A DNA stretch of 64,000 nt from Siphonodentalium dalli (taxonomy: Eukaryota; Mollusca; Scaphopoda; Gadilida; Siphonodentaliidae), in assembly GCA_032622095.1 (NCBI GenBank), contig CP136069.1, positions 436,001 to 500,000 of the forward strand, given 5' to 3'. Below, piece after piece: positions 10,643 through 24,712 of this stretch; the first letter of the stretch is position 1, and each line of letters begins with the position of its first letter. The position numbers and the translations under genes were made by a program. Under the pieces are notes generated by a model. It was given only the letters and a program-made list of their open reading frames with translations. It had not been told where the DNA came from and did no database searches.

Positions 10643-12087
10643 ATCTTCGGAGGAGATGTGTTATCAAGCACATGGGCCCAAATTGCAAACTTTGAGGGCC
10701 CGTAACTCTTGCATTTCTTCTCGGATTTCAAAAATCCTTTCCGGTATGAGTTTGTTTTCGTTCGGGAAATACATAAACTTAAATATATGAATGTCAATCA
10801 AAATTTTATTTTGCAAACAATTTGCCCCCCACCCCAGTGTCAAAATATATGTCCGACCCTGTCAAAATTTCCTTCTCTGACTAAACTGACAACGGTCAAC
10901 ACGACTATGAAAACCACATGCAGTTATCTGGAATGATACAAGAGGACAACAGAGTACAATCAAATAGAGGTTTGCCAACTATGGGCGGTAACTCCTCAGG
11001 GAAAGCGCGGACACAAGTTCTGAAGCCCGTGGGCAGTAGGGCATATCGAGATGTGTATACAGTCCAATTTTCGATGCTCTGCTCCTTATAATTTCCGAGA
11101 TAATAAAATGACATTTTTTCATATAAAGGGAGATAACTCCACGGGGTAAATGCGGACAATATCCGTTATGAGCCAAAGGCATAGAACTCATTTACCCCAA
11201 CATACTTACCAAACTTGAGTTTTCTAGTACTAATACATTCCGAGATTTGGGCGTTGAAAAATACTGTAGTATAATAATAATAATAATAATAATAATGAAA
11301 AATAATCGAAAAAGGGCCATAACTCTGTTAAAAGATATTGGACCAACATCCGGATACCATTATTTTTAGTAGACCTTAGATGCCTTCATTCGCTAGAGAT
11401 TTCGCGGTCCTCCTCCCATTAGTTTCTGAGTATTTCCAATTAAACAGAAAACGGCCGCAGTAGAAAAACAATATACTTCCTTGGTTACACCATGGAAGTA
11501 TAATAATAGGATCAATCATGAGTGGAAAGAATCGCAGTTTATGGACGGAAAATATGAAGTATGGTGATTATATGTTGTCCTAATATGTGTAGGTTGATCT
11601 CAAGTGTTTGGACGTGACCCCACCCCTGCCTCGAAATTGGGTGACGGGATTGGGAAAACATCAACCCCTGGCACAAACTGCTAAGTTTGAGGCCCCGTAA
11701 CTTCGTCAGTTTCCAACGGATTTTAAAGTTGTTTCCAGTTTTGTGATTTGCGGCTGACATAGATTGCATAGTATAAATTTCATCTGATTTGGATACGGAT
11801 AACACTTTGATTATTGGAAAGCATATGGGCCCAAATTCAAACTTGTACGGCCAAAATCTCCGCCATTTTCCAACGTATTTACGATCTGTGTTCAGCTTCG
11901 AGATCGGCTGATGTTGCAGATATTATATTCCAAGTTTCATCTGATTCTGAGAAGAATTAAAATTCGGCACCACGGACCACCCCTCCCCAGACCCACAATA
12001 ATGAACCGACACTGGCAAAATTTGGCCCACCGCGTGCCCTCTTCCGTCCGCACACGTTGGCGTATCAGCTGACATCCAAACTTCGAC
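10643..12087. repeat. Left unit 7, type B (W) with 294-bp loss, 1445 bp
   Basis: Begins with GTGTTATC, has a (TAA)8 tract (11270-11295) and GATTCTGAG before subrepeat 1, as in unit 9. One 294-bp subrepeat is missing: 1733 + 6 (two extra triplets) - 294 = 1445. The sequence starts as subrepeat 1 and finishes as subrepeat 2. Confidence 0.95.
11969..12018. other. Crossover interval of 294-bp subrepeat loss
   Basis: Left of 11969 the sequence has subrepeat 1 bases (TTCGGCACC). From 12019 it has subrepeat 2 bases (CAAAATTTGG, then CCCTCTTCCG). The 50 bp between them are the same in both subrepeats, so the exchange took place there. Confidence 0.9.
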
Positions 12088-13820
12088 ATCTTCGGAGGAG
12101 ATGTGTTGTCAAGCACATGGGCCCAAATTGCAAACTTTGAGGGCCCGTAACTCTTGCATTTCTTCTCGGATTTCAAAAATCCTTTCCGGTATGAGTTTGT
12201 TTTCGTTCGGGAAATACATAAACTTAAATATATGAATGTCAATCAAAATTTTATTTTGCAAACAATTTGCCCCCCACCCCAGTGTCAAAATATATGTCCG
12301 ACCCTGTCAAAATTTCATTCTCTGACTAAACTGACAACGGTCAACACGACTATGAAAACCACATGCAGTTATCTGGAATGATACAAGAGGACAACAGAGT
12401 ACAATCAAATAGAGGTTTGCCAACTATGGGCGGTAACTCCTCAGGGAAAGCGCGGACACAAGTTCTGAAGCCCGTGGGCAGTAGGGCATATCGAGATGTG
12501 TATACAGTCCAATTTTCGATGCTCTGCTCCTTATAATTTCCGAGATAATAAAATGACATTTTTTCATATAAAGGGAGATAACTCCACGGGGTAAATGCGG
12601 ACAATATCCGTTATGAGCCAAAGGCATAGAACTCATTTACCCCAACATACTTACCAAACTTGAGTTTTCTAGTACTAATACATTCCGAGATTTGGGCGTT
12701 GAAAAATACTGTAGTATAATAATAATAATAATAATGAAAAATAATCGAAAAAGGGCCATAACTCTGTTAAAAGATATTGGACCAACATCCGGATACCATT
12801 ATTTTTAGTAGACCTTAGATGCCTTCATTCGCTAGAGATTTCGCGGTCCTCCTCCCATTAGTTTCTGAGTATTTCCAATTAAACAGAAAACGGCCGCAGT
12901 AGAAAAACAATATACTTCCTTGGTTACACCATGGAAGTATAATAATAGGATCAATCATGAGTGGAAAGAATCGCAGTTTATGGACGGAAAATATGAAGTA
13001 TGGTGATTATATGTTGTCCTAATATGTGTAGGTTGATCTCAAGTGTTTGGACGTGACCCCACCCCTGCCTCGAAATTGGGTGACGGGATTGGGAAAACAT
13101 CAACCCCTGGCACAAACTGCTAAGTTTGAGGCCCCGTAACTTCGTCAGTTTCCAACGGATTTTAAAGTTGTTTCCAGTTTTGTGATTTGCGGCTGACATA
13201 GATTGCATAGTATAAATTTCATCTGATTTGGATACGGATAACACTTTGATTATTGGAAAGCATATGGGCCCAAATTCAAACTTGTACGGCCAAAATCTCC
13301 GCCATTTTCCAACGTATTTACGATCTGTGTTCAGCTTCGAGATCGGCTGATGTTGCAGATATTATATTCCAAGTTTCATCTGATTCCGAGAAGAATTAAA
13401 ATTCGGCACCACGGACCACCCCTCCCCAGACCCACAATAATGAACCGACACTGGCAACATTTGGCCCACCGCGTGCCGTCTCCAGTCCGTACGCATTTTC
13501 GTATCAGATGACATCCTATGTTCGATATCTTCGGAGGAGATGTGTTGTCAAGCACATGGGCCCAAAATTGCAAAGTTTGAGGGCCCGCGATTCTTTTAGT
13601 TTTCGATGGATTTTCGAAATTCGTCCAGTTTCTAGATCGGCTGATGTTGCAGATGTTATATTCCAAGTTTCATCTGATTCCGAGAAGAATTAAAAATTGG
13701 TACCACGGACCACCCCTCCCCAGACCCACAACAATGAACCGACACTGGCAAAATTTGGCCCACCGCGTGCCCTCTTCCGTCCGCACACGTTGGCGTATCA
13801 GCTGACATCCAAACTTCGAC
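12088..13820. repeat. Left unit 8, type B (Z), 1733 bp
   Basis: Shares ACAACAATG (about 13730) and the other Z states with unit 6. It has a private A at 12317 where neighbours have C. Confidence 0.93.
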
Positions 13821-15559
13821 ATCTTCGGAGGAGATGTGTTATCAAGCACATGGGCCCAAATTGCAAACTTTGAGGGCCCGTAACTCTTGCATTTCTTCTC
13901 GGATTTCAAAAATCCTTTCCGGTATGAGTTTGTTTTCGTTCGGGAAATACATAAACTTAAATATATGAATGTCAATCAAAATTTTATTTTGCAAACAATT
14001 TGCCCCCCACCCCAGTGTCAAAATATATGTCCGACCCTGTCAAAATTTCCTTCTCTGACTAAACTGACAACGGTCAACACGACTATGAAAACCACATGCA
14101 GTTATCTGGAATGATACAAGAGGACAACAGAGTACAATCAAATAGAGGTTTGCCAACTATGGGCGGTAACTCCTCAGGGAAAGCGCGGACACAAGTTCTG
14201 AAGCCCGTGGGCAGTAGGGCATATCGAGATGTGTATACAGTCCAATTTTCGATGCTCTGCTCCTTATAATTTCCGAGATAATAAAATGACATTTTTTCAT
14301 ATAAAGGGAGATAACTCCACGGGGTAAATGCGGACAATATCCGTTATGAGCCAAAGGCATAGAACTCATTTACCCCAACATACTTACCAAACTTGAGTTT
14401 TCTAGTACTAATACATTCCGAGATTTGGGCGTTGAAAAATACTGTAGTATAATAATAATAATAATAATAATAATGAAAAATAATCGAAAAAGGGCCATAA
14501 CTCTGTTAAAAGATATTGGACCAACATCCGGATACCATTATTTTTAGTAGACCTTAGATGCCTTCATTCGCTAGAGATTTCGCGGTCCTCCTCCCATTAG
14601 TTTCTGAGTATTTCCAATTAAACAGAAAACGGCCGCAGTAGAAAAACAATATACTTCCTTGGTTACACCATGGAAGTATAATAATAGGATCAATCATGAG
14701 TGGAAAGAATCGCAGTTTATGGACGGAAAATATGAAGTATGGTGATTATATGTTGTCCTAATATGTGTAGGTTGATCTCAAGTGTTTGGACGTGACCCCA
14801 CCCCTGCCTCGAAATTGGGTGACGGGATTGGGAAAACATCAACCCCTGGCACAAACTGCTAAGTTTGAGGCCCCGTAACTTCGTCAGTTTCCAACGGATT
14901 TTAAAGTTGTTTCCAGTTTTGTGATTTGCGGCTGACATAGATTGCATAGTATAAATTTCATCTGATTTGGATACGGATAACACTTTGATTATTGGAAAGC
15001 ATATGGGCCCAAATTCAAACTTGTACGGCCAAAATCTCCGCCATTTTCCAACGTATTTACGATCTGTGTTCAGCTTCGAGATCGGCTGATGTTGCAGATA
15101 TTATATTCCAAGTTTCATCTGATTCTGAGAAGAATTAAAATTCGGCACCACGGACCACCCCTCCCCAGACCCACAATAATGAACCGACACTGGCAACATT
15201 TGGCCCACCGCGTGCCGTCTCCAGTCCGTACGCATTTTCGTATCAGATGACATCCTATGTTCGATATCTTCGGAGGAGATGTGTTATCAAGCACATGGGC
15301 CCAAAATTGCAAAGTTTGAGGGCCCGCGATTCTTTTAGTTTTCGATGGATTTTCGAAATTCGTCCAGTTTCTAGATCGGCTGATGTTGCAGATGTTATAT
15401 TCCAAGTTTCATCTGATTCCGAGAAGAATTAAAAATTGGTACCACGGACCACCCCTCCCCAGACCCACAATAATGAACCGACACTGGCAAAATTTGGCCC
15501 ACCGCGTGCCCTCTTCCGTCCGCACACGTTGGCGTATCAGCTGACATCCAAACTTCGAC
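13821..15559. repeat. Left unit 9, type B (W), 1739 bp
   Basis: GTGTTATC at the start, a (TAA)8 tract (14448-14473) and GATTCTGAG before subrepeat 1. It matches unit 7 except that both 294-bp subrepeats are present. The extra 6 bp are two TAA triplets. Confidence 0.93.
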
Positions 15560-17292
15560 ATCTTCGGAGGAGATGTGTTGTCAAGCACATGGGCCCAAAT
15601 TGCAAACTTTGAGGGCCCGTAACTCTTGCATTTCTTCTCGGATTTCAAAAATCCTTTCCGGTATGAGTTTGTTTTCGTTCGGGAAATACATAAACTTAAA
15701 TATATGAATGTCAATCAAAATTTTATTTTGCAAACAATTTGCCCCCCACCCCAGTGTCAAAATATATGTCCGACCCTGTCAAAATTTCCTTCTCTGACTA
15801 AACTGACAACGGTCAACACGACTATGAAAACCACATGCAGTTATCTGGAATGATACAAGAGGACAACAGAGTACAATCAAATAGAGGTTTGCCAACTATG
15901 GGCGGTAACTCCTCAGGGAAAGCGCGGACACAAGTTCTGAAGCCCGTGGGCAGTAGGGCATATCGAGATGTGTATACAGTCCAATTTTCGATGCTCTGCT
16001 CCTTATAATTTCCGAGATAATAAAATGACATTTTTTCATATAAAGGGAGATAACTCCACGGGGTAAATGCGGACAATATCCGTTATGAGCCAAAGGCATA
16101 GAACTCATTTACCCCAACATACTTACCAAACTTGAGTTTTCTAGTACTAATACATTCCGAGATTTGGGCGTTGAAAAATACTGTAGTATAATAATAATAA
16201 TAATAATGAAAAATAATCGAAAAAGGGCCATAACTCTGTTAAAAGATATTGGACCAACATCCGGATACCATTATTTTTAGTAGACCTTAGATGCCTTCAT
16301 TCGCTAGAGATTTCGCGGTCCTCCTCCCATTAGTTTCTGAGTATTTCCAATTAAACAGAAAACGGCCGCAGTAGAAAAACAATATACTTCCTTGGTTACA
16401 CCATGGAAGTATAATAATAGGATCAATCATGAGTGGAAAGAATCGCAGTTTATGGACGGAAAATATGAAGTATGGTGATTATATGTTGTCCTAATATGTG
16501 TAGGTTGATCTCATATGTTTGGACGTGACCCCACCCCTGCCTCGAAATTGGGTGACGGGATTGGGAAAACATCAACCCCTGGCACAAACTGCTAAGTTTG
16601 AGGCCCCGTAACTTCGTCAGTTTCCAACGGATTTTAAAGTTGTTTCCAGTTTTGTGATTTGCGGCTGACATAGATTGCATAGTATAAATTTCATCTGATT
16701 TGGATACGGATAACACTTTGATTATTGGAAAGCATATGGGCCCAAATTCAAACTTGTACGGCCAAAATCTCCGCCATTTTCCAACGTATTTACGATCTGT
16801 GTTCAGCTTCGAGATCGGCTGATGTTGCAGATATTATATTCCAAGTTTCATCTGATTCCGAGAAGAATTAAAATTCGGCACCACGGACCACCCCTCCCCA
16901 GACCCACAATAATGAACCGACACTGGCAACATTTGGCCCACCGCGTGCCGTCTCCAGTCCGTACGCATTTTCGTATCAGATGACATCCTATGTTCGATAT
17001 CTTCGGAGGAGATGTGTTATCAAGCACATGGGCCCAAAATTGCAAAGTTTGAGGGCCCGCGATTCTTTTAGTTTTCGATGGATTTTCGAAATTCGTCCAG
17101 TTTCTAGATCGGCTGATGTTGCAGATGTTATATTCCAAGTTTCATCTGATTCCGAGAAGAATTAAAAATTGGTACCACGGACCACCCCTCCCCAGACCCA
17201 CAATAATGAACCGACACTGGCAAAATTTGGCCCACCGCGTGCCCTCTTCCGTCCGCACACGTTGGCGTATCAGCTGACATCCAAACTTCGAC
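15560..17292. repeat. Left unit 10, type B (X), 1733 bp
   Basis: Same diagnostic states as unit 4. It has a private pair of adjacent substitutions at 16514-16515 (TCATATG in place of TCAAGTG). Confidence 0.93.
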
Positions 17293-19025
17293 ATCTTCGG
17301 AGGAGATGTGTTGTCAAGCACATGGGCCCAAATTGCAAACTTTGAGGGCCCGTAACTCTTGCATTTCTTCTCGGATTTCAAAAATCCTTTCCGGTATGAG
17401 TTTGTTTTCGTTCGGGAAATACATAAACTTAAATATATGAATGTCAATCAAAATTTTATTTTGCAAACAATTTGCCCCCCACCCCAGTGTCAAAATATAT
17501 GTCCGACCCTGTCAAAATTTCCTTCTCTGACTAAACTGACAACGGTCAACACGACTATGAAAACCACATGCAGTTATCTGGAATGATACAAGAGGACAAC
17601 AGAGTACAATCAAATAGAGGTTTGCCAACTATGGGCGGTAACTCCTCAGGGAAAGCGCGGACACAAGTTCTGAAGCCCGTGGGCAGTAGGGCATATCGAG
17701 ATGTGTATACAGTCCAATTTTCGATGCTCTGCTCCTTATAATTTCCGAGATAATAAAATGACATTTTTTCATATAAAGGGAGATAACTCCACGGGGTAAA
17801 TGCGGACAATATCCGTTATGAGCCAAAGGCATAGAACTCATTTACCCCAACATACTTACCAAACTTGAGTTTTCTAGTACTAATACATTCCGAGATTTGG
17901 GCGTTGAAAAATACTGTAGTATAATAATAATAATAATAATGAAAAATAATCGAAAAAGGGCCATAACTCTGTTAAAAGATATTGGACCAACATCCGGATA
18001 CCATTATTTTTAGTAGACCTTAGATGCCTTCATTCGCTAGAGATTTCGCGGTCCTCCTCCCATTAGTTTCTGAGTATTTCCAATTAAACAGAAAACGGCC
18101 GCAGTAGAAAAACAATATACTTCCTTGGTTACACCATGGAAGTATAATAATAGGATCAATCATGAGTGGAAAGAATCGCAGTTTATGGACGGAAAATATG
18201 AAGTATGGTGATTATATGTTGTCCTAATATGTGTAGGTTGATCTCAAGTGTTTGGACGTGACCCCACCCCTGCCTCGAAATTGGGTGACGGGATTGGGAA
18301 AACATCAACCCCTGGCACAAACTGCTAAGTTTGAGGCCCCGTAACTTCGTCAGTTTCCAACGGATTTTAAAGTTGTTTCCAGTTTTGTGATTTGCGGCTG
18401 ACATAGATTGCATAGTATAAATTTCATCTGATTTGGATACGGATAACACTTTGATTATTGGAAAGCATATGGGCCCAAATTCAAACTTGTACGGCCAAAA
18501 TCTCCGCCATTTTCCAACGTATTTACGATCTGTGTTCAGCTTCGAGATCGGCTGATGTTGCAGATATTATATTCCAAGTTTCATCTGATTCCGAGAAGAA
18601 TTAAAATTCGGCACCACGGACCACCCCTCCCCAGACCCACAATAATGAACCGACACTGGCAACATTTGGCCCACCGCGTGCCGTCTCCAGTCCGTACGCA
18701 TTTTCGTATCAGATGACATCCTATGTTCGATATCTTCGGAGGAGATGTGTTGTCAAGCACATGGGCCCAAAATTGCAAAGTTTGAGGGCCCGCGATTCTT
18801 TTAGTTTTCGATGGATTTTCGAAATTCGTCCAGTTTCTAGATCGGCTGATGTTGCAGATGTTATATTCCAAGTTTCATCTGATTCCGAGAAGAATTAAAA
18901 ATTGGTACCACGGACCACCCCTCCCCAGACCCACAATAATGAACCGACACTGGCAAAATTTGGCCCACCGCGTGCCCTCTTCCGTCCGCACACGTTGGCG
19001 TATCAGCTGACATCCAAACTTCGAC
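17293..19025. repeat. Left unit 11, type B (Y), 1733 bp
   Basis: Same diagnostic states as unit 5, with a (TAA)6 tract at 17920-17939 and GTGTTGTC inside subrepeat 1. Confidence 0.93.
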
Positions 19026-19652
19026 ATCTTCGGAGGAGATGTGTTGTCAAGCACATGGGCCCAAATTGCAAACTTTGAGGGCCCGTAACTCTTGCATTTC
19101 TTCTCGGATTTCAAAAATCCTTTCCGGTATGAGTTTGTTTTCGTTCGGGAAATACATAAACTTAAATATATGAATGTCAATCAAAATTTTATTTTGCAAA
19201 CAATTTGCCCCCCACCCCAGTGTCAAAATATATGTCCGACCCTGTCAAAATTTCCTTCTCTGACTAAACTGACAACGGTCAACACGACTATGAAAACCAC
19301 ATGCAGTTATCTGGAATGATACAAGAGGACAACAGAGTACAATCAAATAGAGGTTTGCCAACTATGGGCGGTAACTCCTCAGGGAAAGCGCGGACACAAG
19401 TTCTGAAGCCCGTGGGCAGTAGGGCATATCGAGATGTGTATACAGTCCAATTTTCGATGCTCTGCTCCTTATAATTTCCGAGATAATAAAATGACATTTT
19501 TTCATATAAAGGGAGATAACTCCACGGGGTAAATGCGGACAATATCCGTTATGAGCCAAAGGCATAGAACTCATTTACCCCAACATACTTACCAAACTTG
19601 AGTTTTCTAGTACTAATACATTCCGAGATTTGGGCGTTGAAAAATACTGTAG

Positions 19653-19875
19653 TATAATAATAATAATAATAATGAAAAATAATCGAAAAAGGGCCATAAC
19701 TCTGTTAAAAGATATTGGACCAACATCCGGATACCATTATTTTTAGTAGACCTTAGATGCCTTCATTCGCTAGAGATTTCGCGGTCCTCCTCCCATTAGT
19801 TTCTGAGTATTTCCAATTAAACAGAAAACGGCCGCAGTAGAAAAACAATATACTTCCTTGGTTACACCATGGAAG
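19653..19875. repeat. Unit 12 cassette copy 1, 223 bp
   Basis: Starts with (TAA)6 like an ordinary type B cassette and ends in the hairpin, followed directly by another TAA tract. Confidence 0.93.
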
Positions 19876-20089
19876 TATAATAATAATGAAAAATAATCGA
19901 AAAAGGGCCATAACTCTGTTAAAAGATATTGGACCAACATCCGGATACCATTATTTTTAGTAGACCTTAGATGCCTTCATTCGCTAGAGATTTCGCGGTC
20001 CTCCTCCCATTAGTTTCTGAGTATTTCCAATTAAACAGAAAACGGCCGCAGTAGAAAAACAATATACTTCCTTGGTTACACCATGGAAG
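19876..20089. repeat. Unit 12 cassette copy 2, 214 bp
   Basis: Starts with (TAA)3. The body is the same as the other copies. Confidence 0.93.
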
Positions 20090-20090
20090 T

Positions 20091-20121
<31 letters not shown>

Positions 20122-20321
20122 AAAATAATCGAAAAAGGGCCATAACTCTGTTAAAAGATATTGGACCAACATCCGGATACCATTATTTTTAGTAGACCTT
20201 AGATGCCTTCATTCGCTAGAGATTTCGCGGTCCTCCTCCCATTAGTTTCTGAGTATTTCCAATTAAACAGAAAACGGCCGCAGTAGAAAAACAATATACT
20301 TCCTTGGTTACACCATGGAAG
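20090..20321. repeat. Unit 12 cassette copy 3, 232 bp
   Basis: Starts with (TAA)9 and is followed by the normal GGATCAATCATGAGTGG of type B. Three tract lengths (6, 3, 9) within one unit indicate either separate events or later slippage. Confidence 0.93.
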
Positions 20322-21204
20322 TATAATAATAGGATCAATCATGAGTGGAAAGAATCGCAGTTTATGGACGGAAAATATGAAGTATGGTGATTATATGTTG
20401 TCCTAATATGTGTAGGTTGATCTCAAGTGTTTGGACGTGACCCCACCCCTGCCTCGAAATTGGGTGACGGGATTGGGAAAACATCAACCCCTGGCACAAA
20501 CTGCTAAGTTTGAGGCCCCGTAACTTCGTCAGTTTCCAACGGATTTTAAAGTTGTTTCCAGTTTTGTGATTTGCGGCTGACATAGATTGCATAGTATAAA
20601 TTTCATCTGATTTGGATACGGATAACACTTTGATTATTGGAAAGCATATGGGCCCAAATTCAAACTTGTACGGCCAAAATCTCCGCCATTTTCCAACGTA
20701 TTTACGATCTGTGTTCAGCTTCGAGATCGGCTGATGTTGCAGATATTATATTCCAAGTTTCATCTGATTCCGAGAAGAATTAAAATTCGGCACCACGGAC
20801 CACCCCTCCCCAGACCCACAATAATGAACCGACACTGGCAACATTTGGCCCACCGCGTGCCGTCTCCAGTCCGTACGCATTTTCGTATCAGATGACATCC
20901 TATGTTCGATATCTTCGGAGGAGATGTGTTATCAAGCACATGGGCCCAAAATTGCAAAGTTTGAGGGCCCGCGATTCTTTTAGTTTTCGATGGATTTTCG
21001 AAATTCGTCCAGTTTCTAGATCGGCTGATGTTGCAGATGTTATATTCCAAGTTTCATCTGATTCCGAGAAGAATTAAAAATTGGTACCACGGACCACCCC
21101 TCCCCAGACCCACAATAATGAACCGACACTGGCAAAATTTGGCCCACCGCGTGCCCTCTTCCGTCCGCACACGTTGGCGTATCAGCTGACATCCAAACTT
21201 CGAC

Positions 21205-21831
21205 ATCTTCGGAGGAGATGTGTTATCAAGCACATGGGCCCAAATTGCAAACTTTGAGGGCCCGTAACTCTTGCATTTCTTCTCGGATTTCAAAAATCCT
21301 TTCCGGTATGAGTTTGTTTTCGTTCGGGAAATACATAAACTTAAATATATGAATGTCAATCAAAATTTTATTTTGCAAACAATTTGCCCCCCACCCCAGT
21401 GTCAAAATATATGTCCGACCCTGTCAAAATTTCCTTCTCTGACTAAACTGACAACGGTCAACACGACTATGAAAACCACATGCAGTTATCTGGAATGATA
21501 CAAGAGGACAACAGAGTACAATCAAATAGAGGTTTGCCAACTATGGGCGGTAACTCCTCAGGGAAAGCGCGGACACAAGTTCTGAAGCCCGTGGGCAGTA
21601 GGGCATATCGAGATGTGTATACAGTCCAATTTTCGATGCTCTGCTCCTTATAATTTCCGAGATAATAAAATGACATTTTTTCATATAAAGGGAGATAACT
21701 CCACGGGGTAAATGCGGACAATATCCGTTATGAGCCAAAGGCATAGAACTCATTTACCCCAACATACTTACCAAACTTGAGTTTTCTAGTACTAATACAT
21801 TCCGAGATTTGGGCGTTGAAAAATACTGTAG

Positions 21832-21875
<44 letters not shown>

Positions 21876-22958
21876 AAAATAATCGAAAAAGGGCCATAAC
21901 TCTGTTAAAAGATATTGGACCAACATCCGGATACCATTATTTTTAGTAGACCTTAGATGCCTTCATTCGCTAGAGATTTCGCGGTCCTCCTCCCATTAGT
22001 TTCTGAGTATTTCCAATTAAACAGAAAACGGCCGCAGTAGAAAAACAATATACTTCCTTGGTTACACCATGGAAGTATAATAATAGGATCAATCATGAGT
22101 GGAAAGAATCGCAGTTTATGGACGGAAAATATGAAGTATGGTGATTATATGTTGTCCTAATATGTGTAGGTTGATCTCAAGTGTTTGGACGTGACCCCAC
22201 CCCTGCCTCGAAATTGGGTGACGGGATTGGGAAAACATCAACCCCTGGCACAAACTGCTAAGTTTGAGGCCCCGTAACTTCGTCAGTTTCCAACGGATTT
22301 TAAAGTTGTTTCCAGTTTTGTGATTTGCGGCTGACATAGATTGCATAGTATAAATTTCATCTGATTTGGATACGGATAACACTTTGATTATTGGAAAGCA
22401 TATGGGCCCAAATTCAAACTTGTACGGCCAAAATCTCCGCCATTTTCCAACGTATTTACGATCTGTGTTCAGCTTCGAGATCGGCTGATGTTGCAGATAT
22501 TATATTCCAAGTTTCATCTGATTCCGAGAAGAATTAAAATTCGGCACCACGGACCACCCCTCCCCAGACCCACAATAATGAACCGACACTGGCAACATTT
22601 GGCCCACCGCGTGCCGTCTCCAGTCCGTACGCATTTTCGTATCAGATGACATCCTATGTTCGATATCTTCGGAGGAGATGTGTTATCAAGCACATGGGCC
22701 CAAAATTGCAAAGTTTGAGGGCCCGCGATTCTTTTAGTTTTCGATGGATTTTCGAAATTCGTCCAGTTTCTAGATCGGCTGATGTTGCAGATGTTATATT
22801 CCAAGTTTCATCTGATTCCGAGAAGAATTAAAAATTGGTACCACGGACCACCCCTCCCCAGACCCACAATAATGAACCGACACTGGCAAAATTTGGCCCA
22901 CCGCGTGCCCTCTTCCGTCCGCACACGTTGGCGTATCAGCTGACATCCAAACTTCGAC
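21205..22958. repeat. Left unit 13, type B, long tract, 1754 bp
   Basis: GTGTTATC at the start and a (TAA)13 tract at 21832-21872, seven triplets more than the 1733-bp units, which gives the extra 21 bp. Confidence 0.94.
21832..21872. repeat. (TAA)13 microsatellite
   Basis: Longest tract in the window, shared by units 13-15 (21832, 23586, 25340). Other lengths: 3 in type A, 6 in most type B units, 8 in units 7, 9 and 17, 12 in unit 16, 5 in the right-array units. Confidence 0.95.
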
Positions 22959-23585
22959 ATCTTCGGAGGAGATGTGTTATCAAGCACATGGGCCCAAATT
23001 GCAAACTTTGAGGGCCCGTAACTCTTGCATTTCTTCTCGGATTTCAAAAATCCTTTCCGGTATGAGTTTGTTTTCGTTCGGGAAATACATAAACTTAAAT
23101 ATATGAATGTCAATCAAAATTTTATTTTGCAAACAATTTGCCCCCCACCCCAGTGTCAAAATATATGTCCGACCCTGTCAAAATTTCCTTCTCTGACTAA
23201 ACTGACAACGGTCAACACGACTATGAAAACCACATGCAGTTATCTGGAATGATACAAGAGGACAACAGAGTACAATCAAATAGAGGTTTGCCAACTATGG
23301 GCGGTAACTCCTCAGGGAAAGCGCGGACACAAGTTCTGAAGCCCGTGGGCAGTAGGGCATATCGAGATGTGTATACAGTCCAATTTTCGATGCTCTGCTC
23401 CTTATAATTTCCGAGATAATAAAATGACATTTTTTCATATAAAGGGAGATAACTCCACGGGGTAAATGCGGACAATATCCGTTATGAGCCAAAGGCATAG
23501 AACTCATTTACCCCAACATACTTACCAAACTTGAGTTTTCTAGTACTAATACATTCCGAGATTTGGGCGTTGAAAAATACTGTAG

Positions 23586-23629
<44 letters not shown>

Positions 23630-24712
23630 AAAATAATCGAAAAAGGGCCATAACTCTGTTAAAAGATATTGGACCAACATCCGGATACCATTATTTTTAG
23701 TAGACCTTAGATGCCTTCATTCGCTAGAGATTTCGCGGTCCTCCTCCCATTAGTTTCTGAGTATTTCCAATTAAACAGAAAACGGCCGCAGTAGAAAAAC
23801 AATATACTTCCTTGGTTACACCATGGAAGTATAATAATAGGATCAATCATGAGTGGAAAGAATCGCAGTTTATGGACGGAAAATATGAAGTATGGTGATT
23901 ATATGTTGTCCTAATATGTGTAGGTTGATCTCAAGTGTTTGGACGTGACCCCACCCCTGCCTCGAAATTGGGTGACGGGATTGGGAAAACATCAACCCCT
24001 GGCACAAACTGCTAAGTTTGAGGCCCCGTAACTTCGTCAGTTTCCAACGGATTTTAAAGTTGTTTCCAGTTTTGTGATTTGCGGCTGACATAGATTGCAT
24101 AGTATAAATTTCATCTGATTTGGATACGGATAACACTTTGATTATTGGAAAGCATATGGGCCCAAATTCAAACTTGTACGGCCAAAATCTCCGCCATTTT
24201 CCAACGTATTTACGATCTGTGTTCAGCTTCGAGATCGGCTGATGTTGCAGATATTATATTCCAAGTTTCATCTGATTCCGAGAAGAATTAAAATTCGGCA
24301 CCACGGACCACCCCTCCCCAGACCCACAATAATGAACCGACACTGGCAACATTTGGCCCACCGCGTGCCGTCTCCAGTCCGTACGCATTTTCGTATCAGA
24401 TGACATCCTATGTTCGATATCTTCGGAGGAGATGTGTTATCAAGCACATGGGCCCAAAATTGCAAAGTTTGAGGGCCCGCGATTCTTTTAGTTTTCGATG
24501 GATTTTCGAAATTCGTCCAGTTTCTAGATCGGCTGATGTTGCAGATGTTATATTCCAAGTTTCATCTGATTCCGAGAAGAATTAAAAATTGGTACCACGG
24601 ACCACCCCTCCCCAGACCCACAATAATGAACCGACACTGGCAAAATTTGGCCCACCGCGTGCCCTCTTCCGTCCGCACACGTTGGCGTATCAGCTGACAT
24701 CCAAACTTCGAC
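22959..24712. repeat. Left unit 14, type B, long tract, 1754 bp
   Basis: Same as unit 13 with (TAA)13 at 23586-23626. I found no private difference. Confidence 0.94.

Larger units (their letters stand above)
19026..21204. repeat. Left unit 12, type B with triplicated cassette, 2179 bp
   Basis: A 1733-bp unit plus 446 bp made of two extra cassette copies (214 + 232 bp). GTGTTGTC at the start and GTGTTATC inside subrepeat 1 resemble X units. It separates the W-X-Y-Z region from the uniform long-tract units that follow. Confidence 0.95.
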
